Shown piece after piece: positions 27,308 to 36,169 of a DNA stretch of 64,000 nucleotides (the first letter of the stretch is position 1; each line of letters opens with the position of its first letter). The translations under genes were made by a program, and so were the position numbers. Location: the NCBI RefSeq assembly GCF_000379665.1, contig NZ_KB903359.1, forward strand, positions 33,997 to 97,996, given 5' to 3'. The stretch comes from Butyricimonas synergistica DSM 23225 (GTDB lineage Bacteria > Bacteroidota > Bacteroidia > Bacteroidales > Marinifilaceae). Below the pieces are notes generated by a model that was given only the letters and a program-made list of their open reading frames with translations, did no database searches and was not told the DNA's origin.

Positions 27308-28247
27308 ATAGCCCTTGTGCAAGCCTCGCAAGCTGTTCCTTCAACAATTCGCCATACTTTTCCTTTAATTTTGCACTTAGGAAAGAGTTTTGAATGACAG
27401 TCTCAAACTTGGGCAATAGTTTGATATACTTATTTATCAGTCGTTCTACAATCACATTCTCTATACCCAGAGTAGCTGCTGACCTAATAAAATCTTCTCT
27501 TTGAAACTTTTTCTTCCGACCATTCAAAGTTAACGCCAACTCTTCATTATCCTTGGGATTGATGATAGCCGCATTTAGCAAATCGTAAGCAGGGGTCAAA
27601 CGTATCATATCCTCCACCTCATACAAAGAGAAGTTTTTCAAGTGCATATCGTTATTACCTGTCAACCAAGAGAAAAGTACCAGCTCGAAGAAGTTGGTAA
27701 CATCCATTTTAGGTAAAGACGAGTATTTCAAAATAGCCTTGCCGATACGTTCATAACTACTTTTGTATTTATGCTCTGTTTGCCTTTCTGTCAATTGGCA
27801 CATATCTTCCATCGCGATCTTCTCTCCGGCTGGAGTCCTGTCAATCCGGCGGGTAAGATAGCATAGCGTATCATCTGCCATCCGCATCAGCGTATGAGGA
27901 ACTACCTCAATACGTGCCACCTCTGCAAGGTGCATGGTTAAATCCTCGACCTCTGGCATCATTTCATATTGCGAGGTCTGTGGTTTACAAATATAACCGC
28001 CCCATAGCCCGACAATAGTCAATCGTTTGCTGCCCTCATGCTCATTCAAATGCAAGGATAATTTCGGCTGAACACCGGTCAAAGAGGTTTGGTCTCGAAT
28101 GATTTGCAGAGCAAGCTGGTCAAGTTGTTCTATCGTATAATCAAGAACGGGCAATGTTGCTGTTCCGAAGAACTTCTTTATGCAAGCCGTGTGCATATCC
28201 TTTTCCCCCTTTAAAAGCGGACGATAACAGTATAAGCAATTACACAT
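27306..28247 (-). CDS. hipT: HipT-like serine/threonine kinase toxin (HipA C-terminal kinase)
   Basis: A 313-residue kinase lacking the HipA N-terminal subdomain, which is supplied by the separate upstream gene. Visible motifs: Cys-rich N-terminus (C2, C4, C7 and later H19-C22), glycine-rich loop S55-L-T-G-V-Q-P-K, ATP lysine K88 in Y-I-C-K-P, catalytic loop G-N-N-D200-M-H-L-K-N205 and metal-binding D222 in P-A-Y-D-L-L. HipA/HipT kinases phosphorylate aminoacyl-tRNA synthetases and arrest growth. The gene overlaps the hipS-like frame by 8 bp, indicating coupled translation. The stop codon overlaps the 42-bp repeat. Confidence 0.9.
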   Translation of the reverse strand: MCNCLYCYRPLLKGEKDMHTACIKKFFGTATLPVLDYTIEQLDQLALQIIRDQTSLTGVQPKLSLHLNEHEGSKRLTIVGLWGGYICKPQTSQYEMMPEVEDLTMHLAEVARIEVVPHTLMRMADDTLCYLTRRIDRTPAGEKIAMEDMCQLTERQTEHKYKSSYERIGKAILKYSSLPKMDVTNFFELVLFSWLTGNNDMHLKNFSLYEVEDMIRLTPAYDLLNAAIINPKDNEELALTLNGRKKKFQREDFIRSAATLGIENVIVERLINKYIKLLPKFETVIQNSFLSAKLKEKYGELLKEQLARLAQGL

Positions 28248-28578
28248 GTTTTCCCTCCTTTTCTTCCAAAGGAATGACGCTTACCGCTCCGATACAATCC
28301 TTGCAGCATGTCAGCAACAACGACATCCGGTCAAGAATACTGATATCTGTATTCCGCAATGCAACATCCAACAGCCATCCTTCTGGAATCAAACCGTCGA
28401 AAAATGGAAACAGCACAGGACTTGTATATGCTTCGTCTTGTAAAGGCAATGTCATGCTAACTGCCTTCGCCTTTTCAAGAGAGAGATATTCCGGTAAATA
28501 GCAGAACTCATACCCTGCATCGTTTTCTGTCAGAATACCAGCTAATTGGTCTTTGTAAAATATATGGGCTTGTCTCAT
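28240..28578 (-). CDS. hipS: HipS-like protein (free-standing HipA N-terminal subdomain)
   Basis: A 112-residue protein matching the N-terminal subdomain 1 of HipA (F-Y-K-D-Q-L-A-G-I-L and the motif L-F-P-F-F-D-G-L-I-P-E-G-W-L-L). In the tripartite HipBST system of E. coli the equivalent HipS protein is the antitoxin of HipT. The same arrangement here (hipB, then hipS, then hipT) suggests the same role. It overlaps hipB by 4 bp (ATGA) and hipT by 8 bp. Confidence 0.88.
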   Translation of the reverse strand: MRQAHIFYKDQLAGILTENDAGYEFCYLPEYLSLEKAKAVSMTLPLQDEAYTSPVLFPFFDGLIPEGWLLDVALRNTDISILDRMSLLLTCCKDCIGAVSVIPLEEKEGKHV

Positions 28579-28781
28579 TGATTATTCTTTTTTTGAGTGG
28601 CAACCATTTCATAATTGAAAAAGTCAAGGAGCTGATTCACTTTATCGAGGCGTAGCGTTTCCTTTCCTTGTTCAAGGTCTCGCACAAAACGCAATCCTAC
28701 TCCCGACTTCAACGATAGTTCTTCTTGCGTCAGATTATATTGCTTTCGCAACATTTTGACCGTAGTAGAAAGATTATTCAT
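28575..28781 (-). CDS. hipB: HipB-like helix-turn-helix antitoxin/repressor
   Basis: A 68-residue Cro/C1-type DNA-binding protein. The HTH is at about residues 5-60 with T-Q-E-E-L-S-L-K-S-G-V-G-L-R-F-V-R-D-L-E-Q-G-K-E-T-L-R-L-D-K in two halves characteristic of HipB. It is first in the hipBST-like operon and probably represses it through three upstream operators. The short length fits HipB without extra domains. Confidence 0.9.
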   Translation of the reverse strand: MNNLSTTVKMLRKQYNLTQEELSLKSGVGLRFVRDLEQGKETLRLDKVNQLLDFFNYEMVATQKKNNQ

Positions 28782-28792
28782 ATCATCATACT

Positions 28793-28894
28793 TTATACCT
28801 TTTCGGGTACAAAGCTAACACAAATATTTGATATTATACCATAAGGGGTATAATTTATTATTTCACCACTGCAATTATATCAGACTGGGTATAA
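28793..28894. promoter_or_regulatory. Three phased operator-like inverted repeats upstream of hipB
   Basis: Three 20-bp inverted repeats of the form TTATAYC-N5-GGGTAYAA occur at 28793-28812, 28834-28853 and 28875-28894. Their starts are exactly 41 bp apart, about four helical turns, so they face the same side of the DNA. The first overlaps the -7 element of hipB, and the second falls at the expected -33 region. They are the natural candidates for HipB binding (inference from position and from known multi-operator hip promoters). Confidence 0.8.
28810..28817 (-). promoter_or_regulatory. -7 promoter element of the hipBST-like operon
   Basis: Minus-strand TAGCTTTG matches the TAnnTTTG -7 consensus, 29 bp before the hipB start. 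It overlaps the right half of operator 1, so a bound repressor would block RNA polymerase. Confidence 0.65.
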
Positions 28895-28933
28895 TATATC
28901 CTACAAAAGTTTTCTGGTCTTATGACCAATTTT

Positions 28934-29359
28934 CTACCATCTAAGACCCTTCAAGAAATAAAAATGCTCAAAGTAATCCTCGTTCAGGAACGTACCGTTC
29001 TCCATACGTTTCTTATCAACAATATATCCTCTAATTGCAAACTGACGTAATACAACACTTGTTGCCCATTGGCGAAATTGTGTTGCACGAGTAGAACTAT
29101 CTTTTTGAACTACCGAGAATTCCTCGGTAGTTGCCTCTTTAGATAATTCTCCATTAGCATATATATTCTTTAAGTGCAATCCTACATTATCCGTGCTGCA
29201 ATCAAAGAGCACTCCCATAGCCTTTTGAGTCATCCATAAAGTTTCATCTTTATAGTAAACTTCAATTCCTTGTTCCTTATTATCTAACTGAAATATTAGA
29301 AATTCAGCCGTACTGTTTCGTATAAACTTACGCTTATTGTTATTTTTATTCTCTTCCAT
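28934..29359 (-). pseudogene. Decayed RhuM/virulence-protein family gene
   Basis: The 141-residue frame starts like RhuM family proteins (V-Y-Y-K-D-E-T-L-W-M-T-Q-K-A-M), and continues with R-A-T-Q-F-R-Q-W-A-T and F-A-I-R-G-Y-I-V-D-K-K-R-M-E-N-G. Family members are normally over 300 residues. Here about 30 residues between S-V-V-Q-K-D and R-A-T-Q-F are missing in frame, and the protein ends shortly after D-Y-F-E-H-F with unrelated residues. It is therefore a double-deletion remnant in the same accessory patch as hipBST. Function unlikely. Confidence 0.75.
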
Positions 29360-29448
29360 AAACGAGAACTAAGCAGTGTAAATTATTAATTTTCAGTCTA
29401 TCAAGTATTACTTTAAAACAATATATCTTATGATTTTACTATTTTCAA

Positions 29449-29478
29449 GAAGAGGGACTAAATGAATAGCCCCTCTTC
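29449..29478. terminator. Hairpin downstream of the dnaQ-like gene
   Basis: GAAGAGGGACTA (29449-29460) and TAGCCCCTCTTC (29467-29478) form a 12-position stem with one G-T pair and a 6-nt loop, about 20 bp after the dnaQ-like stop. The minus-strand tail is only weakly T-rich, so it may be a factor-assisted or bidirectional terminator. Confidence 0.5.
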
Positions 29479-29499
29479 TCTATAATGTTACAAAATCAC

Positions 29500-30381
29500 T
29501 TACTTCACCAACCCCGCCGTCCGCAAACGAATCTCCGTCAATATCTTTTTCGTGTACAGCGGGAATTCCCCATTGAGCATCCAGGCAAAATAACCGGGTT
29601 GCTCTTTTAATACTTGTACCACGGGCACGCCCTTGTTCTTCCCGAAATTAAAGACTTCTACCCCGTCCTCGTTATACACGATAAACCCGGCAAAATCCGC
29701 CGTGTTATTCTGTGTCGAAAACTTACTCAAGAAAGCGATATTGTTCTCCAGCGTATCGCTATAACGATCCAATTGGGCTTTCAGCACCTCATAGGTAGCC
29801 GTCGTGTCGGCAGCGGCAGTATGGGCGTCTTCCAAATTCTTGTTGCAATAGAAACGGTACGCGGCACTCAACGTGCGTTGTTCCATCTTGTGGAAAATCG
29901 TCTGCACGTCCACGAACTTCCGTTTCCGCATATCGAAATCCACCTCCGCACGCAGGAACTCCTCCGCCAACAAAGGGATATCGAAACGATTCGAGTTATA
30001 TCCGCCCAGATCGCATCCTTCGATATAGCGAGCCAGATCTTTGGCTATCTCCTTGAACGTCGGGCAATCCTTCACGTCCTCGTCATATATTCCGTGAATA
30101 GCCGACGACTGCTCGGGAATATGCATCCCCGGGTTCACACGGATCGTCTTCTGTTCCTCTTTCCCGTTCGGCATCACTTTCAGAACAGAGATTTCCACGA
30201 TCTTATCCTTCGCGATATTAATACCCGTCGTTTCCAAATCAAAGAATACAATCGGGTTACTTAACTTTAATTCCAAACTAATTAATTTTATATCTAATTT
30301 ATCCGGTGATTCTAAGATTGCCGATTCAAAGATTACAAATGATTTCCATACTCGCGCACGGGTAATCACAGAATCGCTCAA
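29500..30381 (-). CDS. 3'-5' exonuclease, DNA polymerase III epsilon-like
   Basis: A DEDDh exonuclease. Exo I is F-D-L-E-T-T-G, Exo II is Y-N-S-N-R-F-D-I-P-L-L, and Exo III is H-T-A-A-A-D-T-T-A-T. A C-terminal segment (F-G-K-N-K-G-V-P-V and W-M-L-N-G-E-F) follows, as in Bacteroidota DnaQ-like proteins. It likely provides proofreading and lies 18 bp downstream of dnaN. The annotated ATG at 30381 lies in repeat-like intergenic sequence and adds about 35 unusual residues. Homologues usually begin near K-L-S-N-P-I-V-F-F-D, so a non-ATG start near 30275 is plausible. Confidence 0.88.
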   Translation of the reverse strand: MSDSVITRARVWKSFVIFESAILESPDKLDIKLISLELKLSNPIVFFDLETTGINIAKDKIVEISVLKVMPNGKEEQKTIRVNPGMHIPEQSSAIHGIYDEDVKDCPTFKEIAKDLARYIEGCDLGGYNSNRFDIPLLAEEFLRAEVDFDMRKRKFVDVQTIFHKMEQRTLSAAYRFYCNKNLEDAHTAAADTTATYEVLKAQLDRYSDTLENNIAFLSKFSTQNNTADFAGFIVYNEDGVEVFNFGKNKGVPVVQVLKEQPGYFAWMLNGEFPLYTKKILTEIRLRTAGLVK

Positions 30382-30399
30382 TCGGCAATCACAGAATTA

Positions 30400-31524
30400 T
30401 CAAACCATCATTGGCATCAACAACATCAACAGATCCTCGTTCTCGTTGTCGCTCTCGTAAGGCAAGAACAAACCGGGACGACTCGGGTCTGACAACTCTA
30501 ATACCAAGGACTCCGTGTTCATATTCGACAGAATTTCCTGCACGAAAGGAGATTTGAAGCCGATAGCCATCTCGTCGCCCTCGTACTGGCAAGTGATCGT
30601 CTCGTGTCCGGACATGGCGTAATCCACGTCTTGCGCAGAAATCACGATCGTACCGCTGCTCAAATCAAATTTCACGAGATTGCTCGCTTGATTCGCCATC
30701 ACGGACACCCGTCTTAATGAATTATACAGTTCCTTTTTCTCGATAATCACCTTCTTCGGGTTACTCTGCGGGATCACGGAATTGTAGTTCGGGAAACGTC
30801 CCTCTACCAGCGTGCACACCATCTTGTAATTCCCGAACGTGAAGCAAGCCATTTTCTCGTTGAACTGCAATTGCAACTCGCTCTCGTCCTTCGGCAGAAT
30901 ATTCTTCAACAACAAAGACGGTTTTTTCGGTAAAATCAAAGAGAACTGATCGCCGTCAGTCTTGGCGTCGAAACGTTTGTAACGCACTAATTTATGAGCA
31001 TCCGATGCCACGAAGGTAAAGTTTTCCCCGTTCATCTCGATCAGAATACAATTCATCACCGGGCGCAGATCATCGTTTGCCGTGGCGAAAACCGTACGGG
31101 TAATCCCTTCCAGCAACATACCGCAGTTCGTGTTGATCGTGGTCACACTCTCGCCCATAGCCGATTGCACCGGGTAATCCTCGGCACTCTCGCCCGGAAC
31201 GGAAAACTCTCCCTTGTCCGAGATGATCTTCACCTCGTTCGTTCCGGTATTAATATCGAACGTCAGAGGTTGCTCCGGGAACTCCTTCAATATATCCAAC
31301 AACAACTTGGCGGGAATCGTGATGCTCCCGGGGGTTTCCAGGTTCTCCAACTCCACCTTTGCCTCCATCGTGGTTTCCTTGTCGGAAGCTGTTGCGTACA
31401 ACATATCATCCTTGGCAACCAATAAAATATTATCCAGAATCGGTTGTGCCGGCTTCCCGCTAATCACCTTGCTCACGGCCTGCAACCGCATTAAAAAACT
31501 ACTACTTGATACAACAAATCTCAT
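30400..31524 (-). CDS. dnaN: DNA polymerase III beta subunit (sliding clamp)
   Basis: A 374-residue clamp with the three repeated beta-clamp domains of about 120 residues each (first M-R-F-V-V-S-S-S-S-F-L-M-R-L-Q-A-V-S-K-V-I). The C-terminal P-Y-E-S-D-N-E-N-E-D-L-L-M-L-L-M-P-M fits Bacteroidota clamps. It holds the replicative polymerase on DNA. Full length, start clear. It lies downstream of the aminopeptidase P gene (20-bp gap) and upstream of the exonuclease, a common Bacteroidales arrangement. Confidence 0.97.
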   Translation of the reverse strand: MRFVVSSSSFLMRLQAVSKVISGKPAQPILDNILLVAKDDMLYATASDKETTMEAKVELENLETPGSITIPAKLLLDILKEFPEQPLTFDINTGTNEVKIISDKGEFSVPGESAEDYPVQSAMGESVTTINTNCGMLLEGITRTVFATANDDLRPVMNCILIEMNGENFTFVASDAHKLVRYKRFDAKTDGDQFSLILPKKPSLLLKNILPKDESELQLQFNEKMACFTFGNYKMVCTLVEGRFPNYNSVIPQSNPKKVIIEKKELYNSLRRVSVMANQASNLVKFDLSSGTIVISAQDVDYAMSGHETITCQYEGDEMAIGFKSPFVQEILSNMNTESLVLELSDPSRPGLFLPYESDNENEDLLMLLMPMMV

Positions 31525-31544
31525 ATCTTCCTTTTATTTATCAT

Positions 31545-32936
31545 TTACCCATTTATCGTGTTTTCCACTTCTTCTACCGTGATCGGGGCACGACGGTCGC
31601 CCATGCACTTGCACCCGTCTTTCGTGATCAATATATCATCTTCCAAGCGAATGCCGCCAAAATCCTTGTATGTCTCGATCTTGTCATACACGAGAAATTC
31701 CGTGTGCAAACCCTGTTCCTTCCATTGGTCGATCAAAGCGGGGATAAAATAACAACCCGGCTCGTCCGTTACCACGAATCCCGGCTGCAACTCCCGTCCC
31801 ATGCGCAAAGAAGAAGTACCGAACTGGTTGATCGGGCGGGTCACGTCGTCATACCCGACGTAAATTTGTCCCAAATCCTCCATATCGTGCACGTCCAATC
31901 CCATCATATGTCCCAAACCGTGAGGCATAAACAAAGCGTGAGCCCCCGCGGCGACAGCCGCATTCACGTCACCCTTCATTAAGCCTAAATCCTTCAATCC
32001 CTGTGCCAACACCTTGCAAACTTCAAGATGCACGTACTGGTAGGTCACTCCCGGACGGGCGATTTCCATTGCTTTATTATTACAAGCCAATACTATATTA
32101 TACACGTCTTTCTGCCGTTGGTCGAATCTTCCGCCCACGGGAACCGTACGCGTGAAATCGGAACAATAATTCATCGTGTTCTCCGCCCCGGCGTCCGTCA
32201 ACATCATGCGTCCCACGGTCAGTGTCTTGCTGTGGTCGTGATTGTGCAACGTTTCGCCATTCTGGGAAAGGATCACAGGGAAAGAAACCATGCTCCCGTA
32301 AGAAGCGGCAATTCCCTCGATCAACCCGGCGATATATTGTTCTTTCTGTCCCGGTAAAGCGTGTTTCATGGCAGCCACGTGCATCTCGTAACCGATGTTA
32401 CAAGCAAGGTTGATCTGCTCGATCTCGCAATCCTCCTTCACGGAACGCAAAGCCACTACCGCCTTGATTAATTCCAACGACGCGTAACTTTTCAACAGAG
32501 AATGATGAATGCCAAGCAAATCTTCGAGCAATAACATATTGCGGAAACGATAAGGCGGCAAGAAATGAATCTTGCGTCCCCGGCTGATCGCCTCCTTCAA
32601 AACGTCCGCCAACTTGGCAAAAGGAGCCGATTGGGTAACTCCTACCCCGGCAGCCATATCCTTCACGCTCGGCTGCGGTCCCATCCAAATGATGTCGTCC
32701 ATGTCCACGTCATTCCCGAACAGGCAGGTTTCCCCGGAATCAACATCCATCAATCCGGCAAATCCCGGGTGATTCAGCCCGAAGAAATACAGGAAGGAAC
32801 TATCCTGACGGAATTTATACGTGTTGTCCGTGTAGTTTGCCGGAGCTTCCCCGTTGCCAAGGATTAACACTAGACCACCGCCCATCTTCTCGACAAGCCT
32901 CTTTCTTCTATTGATATACACGTTCTTATCAAACAT
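31545..32936 (-). CDS. pepP: Aminopeptidase P family (Xaa-Pro) metallopeptidase
   Basis: A 463-residue M24 peptidase. The N-terminal creatinase-like domain (about 1-170) is followed by the pita-bread catalytic domain with metal ligands in D-A-G-A-E, D-F-T-R-T-V-P, H-G-L-G-H, T-D-E-P-G and R-L-E-D-D. It removes N-terminal residues before proline in the cytoplasm. Full length with a clear ATG. Only a partial -7-like element (TCATTTTG on the minus strand) is seen upstream. Confidence 0.93.
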   Translation of the reverse strand: MFDKNVYINRRKRLVEKMGGGLVLILGNGEAPANYTDNTYKFRQDSSFLYFFGLNHPGFAGLMDVDSGETCLFGNDVDMDDIIWMGPQPSVKDMAAGVGVTQSAPFAKLADVLKEAISRGRKIHFLPPYRFRNMLLLEDLLGIHHSLLKSYASLELIKAVVALRSVKEDCEIEQINLACNIGYEMHVAAMKHALPGQKEQYIAGLIEGIAASYGSMVSFPVILSQNGETLHNHDHSKTLTVGRMMLTDAGAENTMNYCSDFTRTVPVGGRFDQRQKDVYNIVLACNNKAMEIARPGVTYQYVHLEVCKVLAQGLKDLGLMKGDVNAAVAAGAHALFMPHGLGHMMGLDVHDMEDLGQIYVGYDDVTRPINQFGTSSLRMGRELQPGFVVTDEPGCYFIPALIDQWKEQGLHTEFLVYDKIETYKDFGGIRLEDDILITKDGCKCMGDRRAPITVEEVENTING

Positions 32937-33479
32937 ATTATATATTATTTAATGATTAATTTTATCGTGCAAAATGAGTTGACAAGGTAGAAATTTTTTT
33001 TCAATGTCACAACTTACTAATTTTAGATTTTCAAATTTAAAATTTCAGTTTCCAACGACACAGGTATTTAATATTTATCAATTTCCAATTCTCACACTTC
33101 CCCTCATCTCGTTTTATCACGAATAAACCTCTCGTATTCTCGGGGTGGACAATAAGTACTCCTATATAATATTGTTATTATACAGGAATATAATAGTAAT
33201 TTCAAATGTAACAAATTATATTCAAATACTAAAATAATACTATTCTAAATCTATAAAAATAGGAGATGAATAGGAAATGAATAGGAGATGAATGGGAGAT
33301 GATAGCAATAAAATACCAATCATATAGGTTAAAAATAACTATTTAATACATTATTACACTATTATCTCGACAAAAACAGACCATGTTCAATCCTCTCCAC
33401 GGGGGGCTACTTTCAAACGCTCGCGCCGATTTTCAACACATGTCACCGGATTTTCAGCAACACGTGTTGAAAATAACAT
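32937..33479. other. 543-bp AT-rich intergenic region with tandem repeat and hairpin
   Basis: No coding frame is supported. It holds the upstream region of the aminopeptidase gene, an 11-bp tandem array (33261-33304), and a palindrome CAACACGTGTTG (33458-33469) flanked by TTTTCA/TGAAAA near the 3' end of the small membrane-protein gene, possibly a weak transcription end. No tRNA or known RNA was recognised. Confidence 0.6.
33261..33304. repeat. Four-copy 11-bp tandem array
   Basis: Four units of AGGAGATGAAT type (units 2 and 4 each with small changes) follow one another, so that AATAGG/AATGGG recurs every 11 bp, close to one helical turn. A related array with the same AATAGG core and 11-bp period lies on the other strand at 42403-42430. 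Confidence 0.85.
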
Positions 33480-33896
33480 CTAACGAGACACTTTTCTATT
33501 CCGGAACAAGAATGCCCCGAACGGCAAACAAATCCCGGCGATAAGCACCTGATACGCCCCGTAAAGCACACGGGTTTGTTGTGCCATCATATTTCCAACA
33601 ACCGTCATCTGCGCTCCTTCCTTGTTCAAACCGATAGCGATTAATTGCCACATCACCGCGAAAGCGGCAAGCAAAGAAAATATAGAAGCGAGATAAAGCA
33701 AGCCCCCGGTCATATCGTTTTTCTGTTTTCCACGCAGCCCAAACAAGAACGTCAAAGCGAACATAATAAACGTAAACCAACCGGATGTCCGGTAGCCCAT
33801 AACCATACCCAAATTTCCCATTTCATACCAAGGTAAAAAAGTAGCGACCATGCCGATAATCGCGATGATGAAAATAACTAATTTCTGCTTACTCAT
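33480..33896 (-). CDS. Small four-helix membrane protein, unknown function
   Basis: 138 residues with four predicted transmembrane helices (about 4-25, 38-57, 63-90 and 104-130) and a short basic tail. I recognise no family motif. The first helix is followed by P-W-Y-E-M-G, and the third loop has a charged N-K-E-G. The gene stands alone on the minus strand, divergent from the methylmalonyl-CoA epimerase gene, with hairpin-like DNA at its 3' end. Confidence 0.75.
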   Translation of the reverse strand: MSKQKLVIFIIAIIGMVATFLPWYEMGNLGMVMGYRTSGWFTFIMFALTFLFGLRGKQKNDMTGGLLYLASIFSLLAAFAVMWQLIAIGLNKEGAQMTVVGNMMAQQTRVLYGAYQVLIAGICLPFGAFLFRNRKVSR

Positions 33897-34081
33897 AACT
33901 TTAATATTTTAGATTTATCCTTTATATTCACCCAAAAACACCAAGGTTTACGTAATTCTGCCACATGAGGTTATCCCCTCTTTATTTAAAACAAATATAA
34001 ACTCCTTTTTTTTGAAAATATTTACCGCTTTTACTTGAAAATCGCAAGAACAATGAGTAGTTTCGCGTTTCAAATATTTAG

Positions 34082-34096
34082 CGAGGATAATCCTCG
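34082..34096. promoter_or_regulatory. Inverted repeat upstream of the methylmalonyl-CoA operon
   Basis: CGAGGAT-A-ATCCTCG is a perfect 7-bp inverted repeat around one base, 66 bp before the epimerase start and in the divergent intergenic region. Its form suggests a dimeric regulator site. A near-consensus TAACTTTA -7 element lies downstream, at about 34142-34149. Confidence 0.45.
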
Positions 34097-34162
34097 TGAA
34101 AGTTGCGTCAATTATATGCTAAATGATTAAAATATAATATCTAACTTTAATGTTTTTTTGTT

Positions 34163-34567
34163 ATGAAACCGACACATATTGAACACATCGGCATCGCAGT
34201 TGCCAGTTTGGATGAAGCAATCCCGTACTATGAAAACGTTTTAGGATTGAAATGTTACGCTATTGAAGAAGTGAAAGATCAAAAAGTAAAAACCGCTTTC
34301 TTCAAAGTAGGGCAAACCAAAATCGAATTACTTGAATCCACAGACCCGGAAGGACCTATTGGAAAATTCGTGGAAAAAAACGGCGGTGGCATGCATCATA
34401 TTGCATTTGCCGTGGAAGATGTTCAAGCCGCATTAAATGACGCACAGGCTGCAGGCTGTCAATTAATCGACAAAGCCCCTCGTGGTGGTGCTGAAGGATT
34501 GAGGATCGGATTCCTTCACCCGAAATCAACGTTCAGAGTATTGACTGAACTTTGTGGAACGAAATAA
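34163..34567 (+). CDS. mce: Methylmalonyl-CoA epimerase
   Basis: A 134-residue VOC-superfamily enzyme interconverting (R)- and (S)-methylmalonyl-CoA. Metal ligands are suggested by [16 protein letters not shown] and the terminal L-T-E-L-C. The length is standard. It is first in an operon with the decarboxylase subunits and provides their substrate isomer in the succinate-to-propionate route. Confidence 0.96.
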   Translation: MKPTHIEHIGIAVASLDEAIPYYENVLGLKCYAIEEVKDQKVKTAFFKVGQTKIELLESTDPEGPIGKFVEKNGGGMHHIAFAVEDVQAALNDAQAAGCQLIDKAPRGGAEGLRIGFLHPKSTFRVLTELCGTK

Positions 34568-34601
34568 TTTTAATGAACAGCCTCACATAAATCATGACAA
34601 T

Positions 34602-36161
34602 ATGACAAATCAAGATAAAGTCAAAGAATTAATCGACTTACGAGTTCAGGCAAAACTTGGAGGGGGTGAAAAGCGTATTGAATCCCAACACAAAAAAGGG
34701 AAATATACCGCACGGGAAAGAATCGCCATGTTGCTGGATGAAGATAGCTTCGAGGAATTTGACATGTTCGTAACACACCGTTGTTACAATTTCGGCATGG
34801 AAAAAACCAAATTCCTAGGTGACGGAGTCGTAACGGGACAAGGTACTATCGACGGACGCCTCGTGTTCGTCTTTGCCCAAGATTTCACGGTTTTCGGTGG
34901 TGCCCTTTCCGAAATGTTAGCACAAAAAATTTGCAAGGTCATGGACAAAGCCATGACCGTCGGCGCTCCTATTATCGGTTTGAACGATTCAGGTGGCGCC
35001 CGTATTCAAGAAGGTGTTAATTCTTTGGCTGGATACGCTGAAATTTTTGAACGTAATATTTTAGCATCAGGAGTAATTCCACAGATATCCGCAATCTTCG
35101 GACCATGTGCCGGAGGCGCCGTATACTCACCTGCATTGACGGACTTCATCCTGATGACCGACCAGTCATCTTACATGTTCGTAACCGGACCTAAAGTGGT
35201 AAAAACCGTAACAGGAGAAGACATCAGTACAGAAGAACTCGGGGGTGCTGAAGTTCACTCCACCAAGTCGGGTGTTTCTCACTTCTTGGCAGAAAATGAA
35301 GAAGAAGGAATCGCTACTATTCGCGATTTACTATCTTATTTGCCTTCCAACAACTTGGAAGAGGCACCCATGGTGATGTGCAATGATCCTATCGACCGTT
35401 TGGAAGACAAGTTAAACAGCTTGATTCCGGACAACCCGAATCACCCGTACAACATGATGGAAGTTATCGAGGCCATCGTGGACAATGGTAAATTCCTTGA
35501 AGTTCACAAACGCTATGCACGCAATATCATTGTCGGGTTCTGTCGCATGGGAGGACGTTCCATCGGGGTTATCGCCAACCAACCGGGTTACATTGCCGGT
35601 ATCTTGGATATCGAGGCATCACGCAAGGCCGCACGTTTCGTGCGTTTCTGCGATTGTTTCAACATTCCTGTATTAACACTGGTTGACGTGCCGGGATTCT
35701 TACCGGGTCGCGTTCAAGAATATGGCGGTATTATCACTCACGGGGCAAAATTGATGTTCGCTTACGGGGAAGCTACCGTACCTAAAGTAACCGTAACATT
35801 ACGTAAATCTTACGGTGGCGCTCACGACGTGATGTCATGCAAGCAATTGCGAGGTGATTTCAATTACGCTTGGCCCACGGCACAAATCGCCGTTATGGGT
35901 GCTAAAGGTGCTATCGAGGTGTTGTACGGCAAGGAGTTGGCCGCAATCACGGATGCCGAAGAAAAAGCTAAATTCATCGCTACAAAAGAAGAAGAGTACA
36001 ACACGGCGTTTGCCAACCCGTACAAGGCTGCTTCTTACGGGTATATTGATGATGTTATCGAACCGCGTAACACGCGCTTCCGCGTGATTAGAGCCTTCCA
36101 GTCATTGCAGACCAAACGTGTTACCAACCCGATGAAGAAACATTCTAATATACCTTTATAA
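34602..36161 (+). CDS. mmdA: Methylmalonyl-CoA decarboxylase/carboxyltransferase alpha subunit
   Basis: A 519-residue carboxyltransferase of the acyl-CoA carboxylase beta family ([21 protein letters not shown] and G-F-L-P-G loops). It moves the carboxyl group of methylmalonyl-CoA to biotin on the carrier protein. The ATG at 34602 ([11 protein letters not shown]) is preferred because an in-frame upstream ATG at 34554 overlaps the epimerase gene and adds non-homologous residues. Followed directly by the membrane subunits of the sodium pump. Confidence 0.96.
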   Translation: MTNQDKVKELIDLRVQAKLGGGEKRIESQHKKGKYTARERIAMLLDEDSFEEFDMFVTHRCYNFGMEKTKFLGDGVVTGQGTIDGRLVFVFAQDFTVFGGALSEMLAQKICKVMDKAMTVGAPIIGLNDSGGARIQEGVNSLAGYAEIFERNILASGVIPQISAIFGPCAGGAVYSPALTDFILMTDQSSYMFVTGPKVVKTVTGEDISTEELGGAEVHSTKSGVSHFLAENEEEGIATIRDLLSYLPSNNLEEAPMVMCNDPIDRLEDKLNSLIPDNPNHPYNMMEVIEAIVDNGKFLEVHKRYARNIIVGFCRMGGRSIGVIANQPGYIAGILDIEASRKAARFVRFCDCFNIPVLTLVDVPGFLPGRVQEYGGIITHGAKLMFAYGEATVPKVTVTLRKSYGGAHDVMSCKQLRGDFNYAWPTAQIAVMGAKGAIEVLYGKELAAITDAEEKAKFIATKEEEYNTAFANPYKAASYGYIDDVIEPRNTRFRVIRAFQSLQTKRVTNPMKKHSNIPL

Positions 36162-36169
36162 TTTAAGAT

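Noticed and set aside
33261..33304. Short tandem repeats as a CRISPR array
   Set aside because: Units of 11 bp with no unique spacers and no cas genes nearby; they are a simple phased tandem array.
32937..34162. tRNA or riboswitch in the larger intergenic regions
   Set aside because: No cloverleaf with T-loop GTTCRANNC, and no recognisable cobalamin, TPP or SAM box was found by eye on either strand. A covariance-model search would be decisive.
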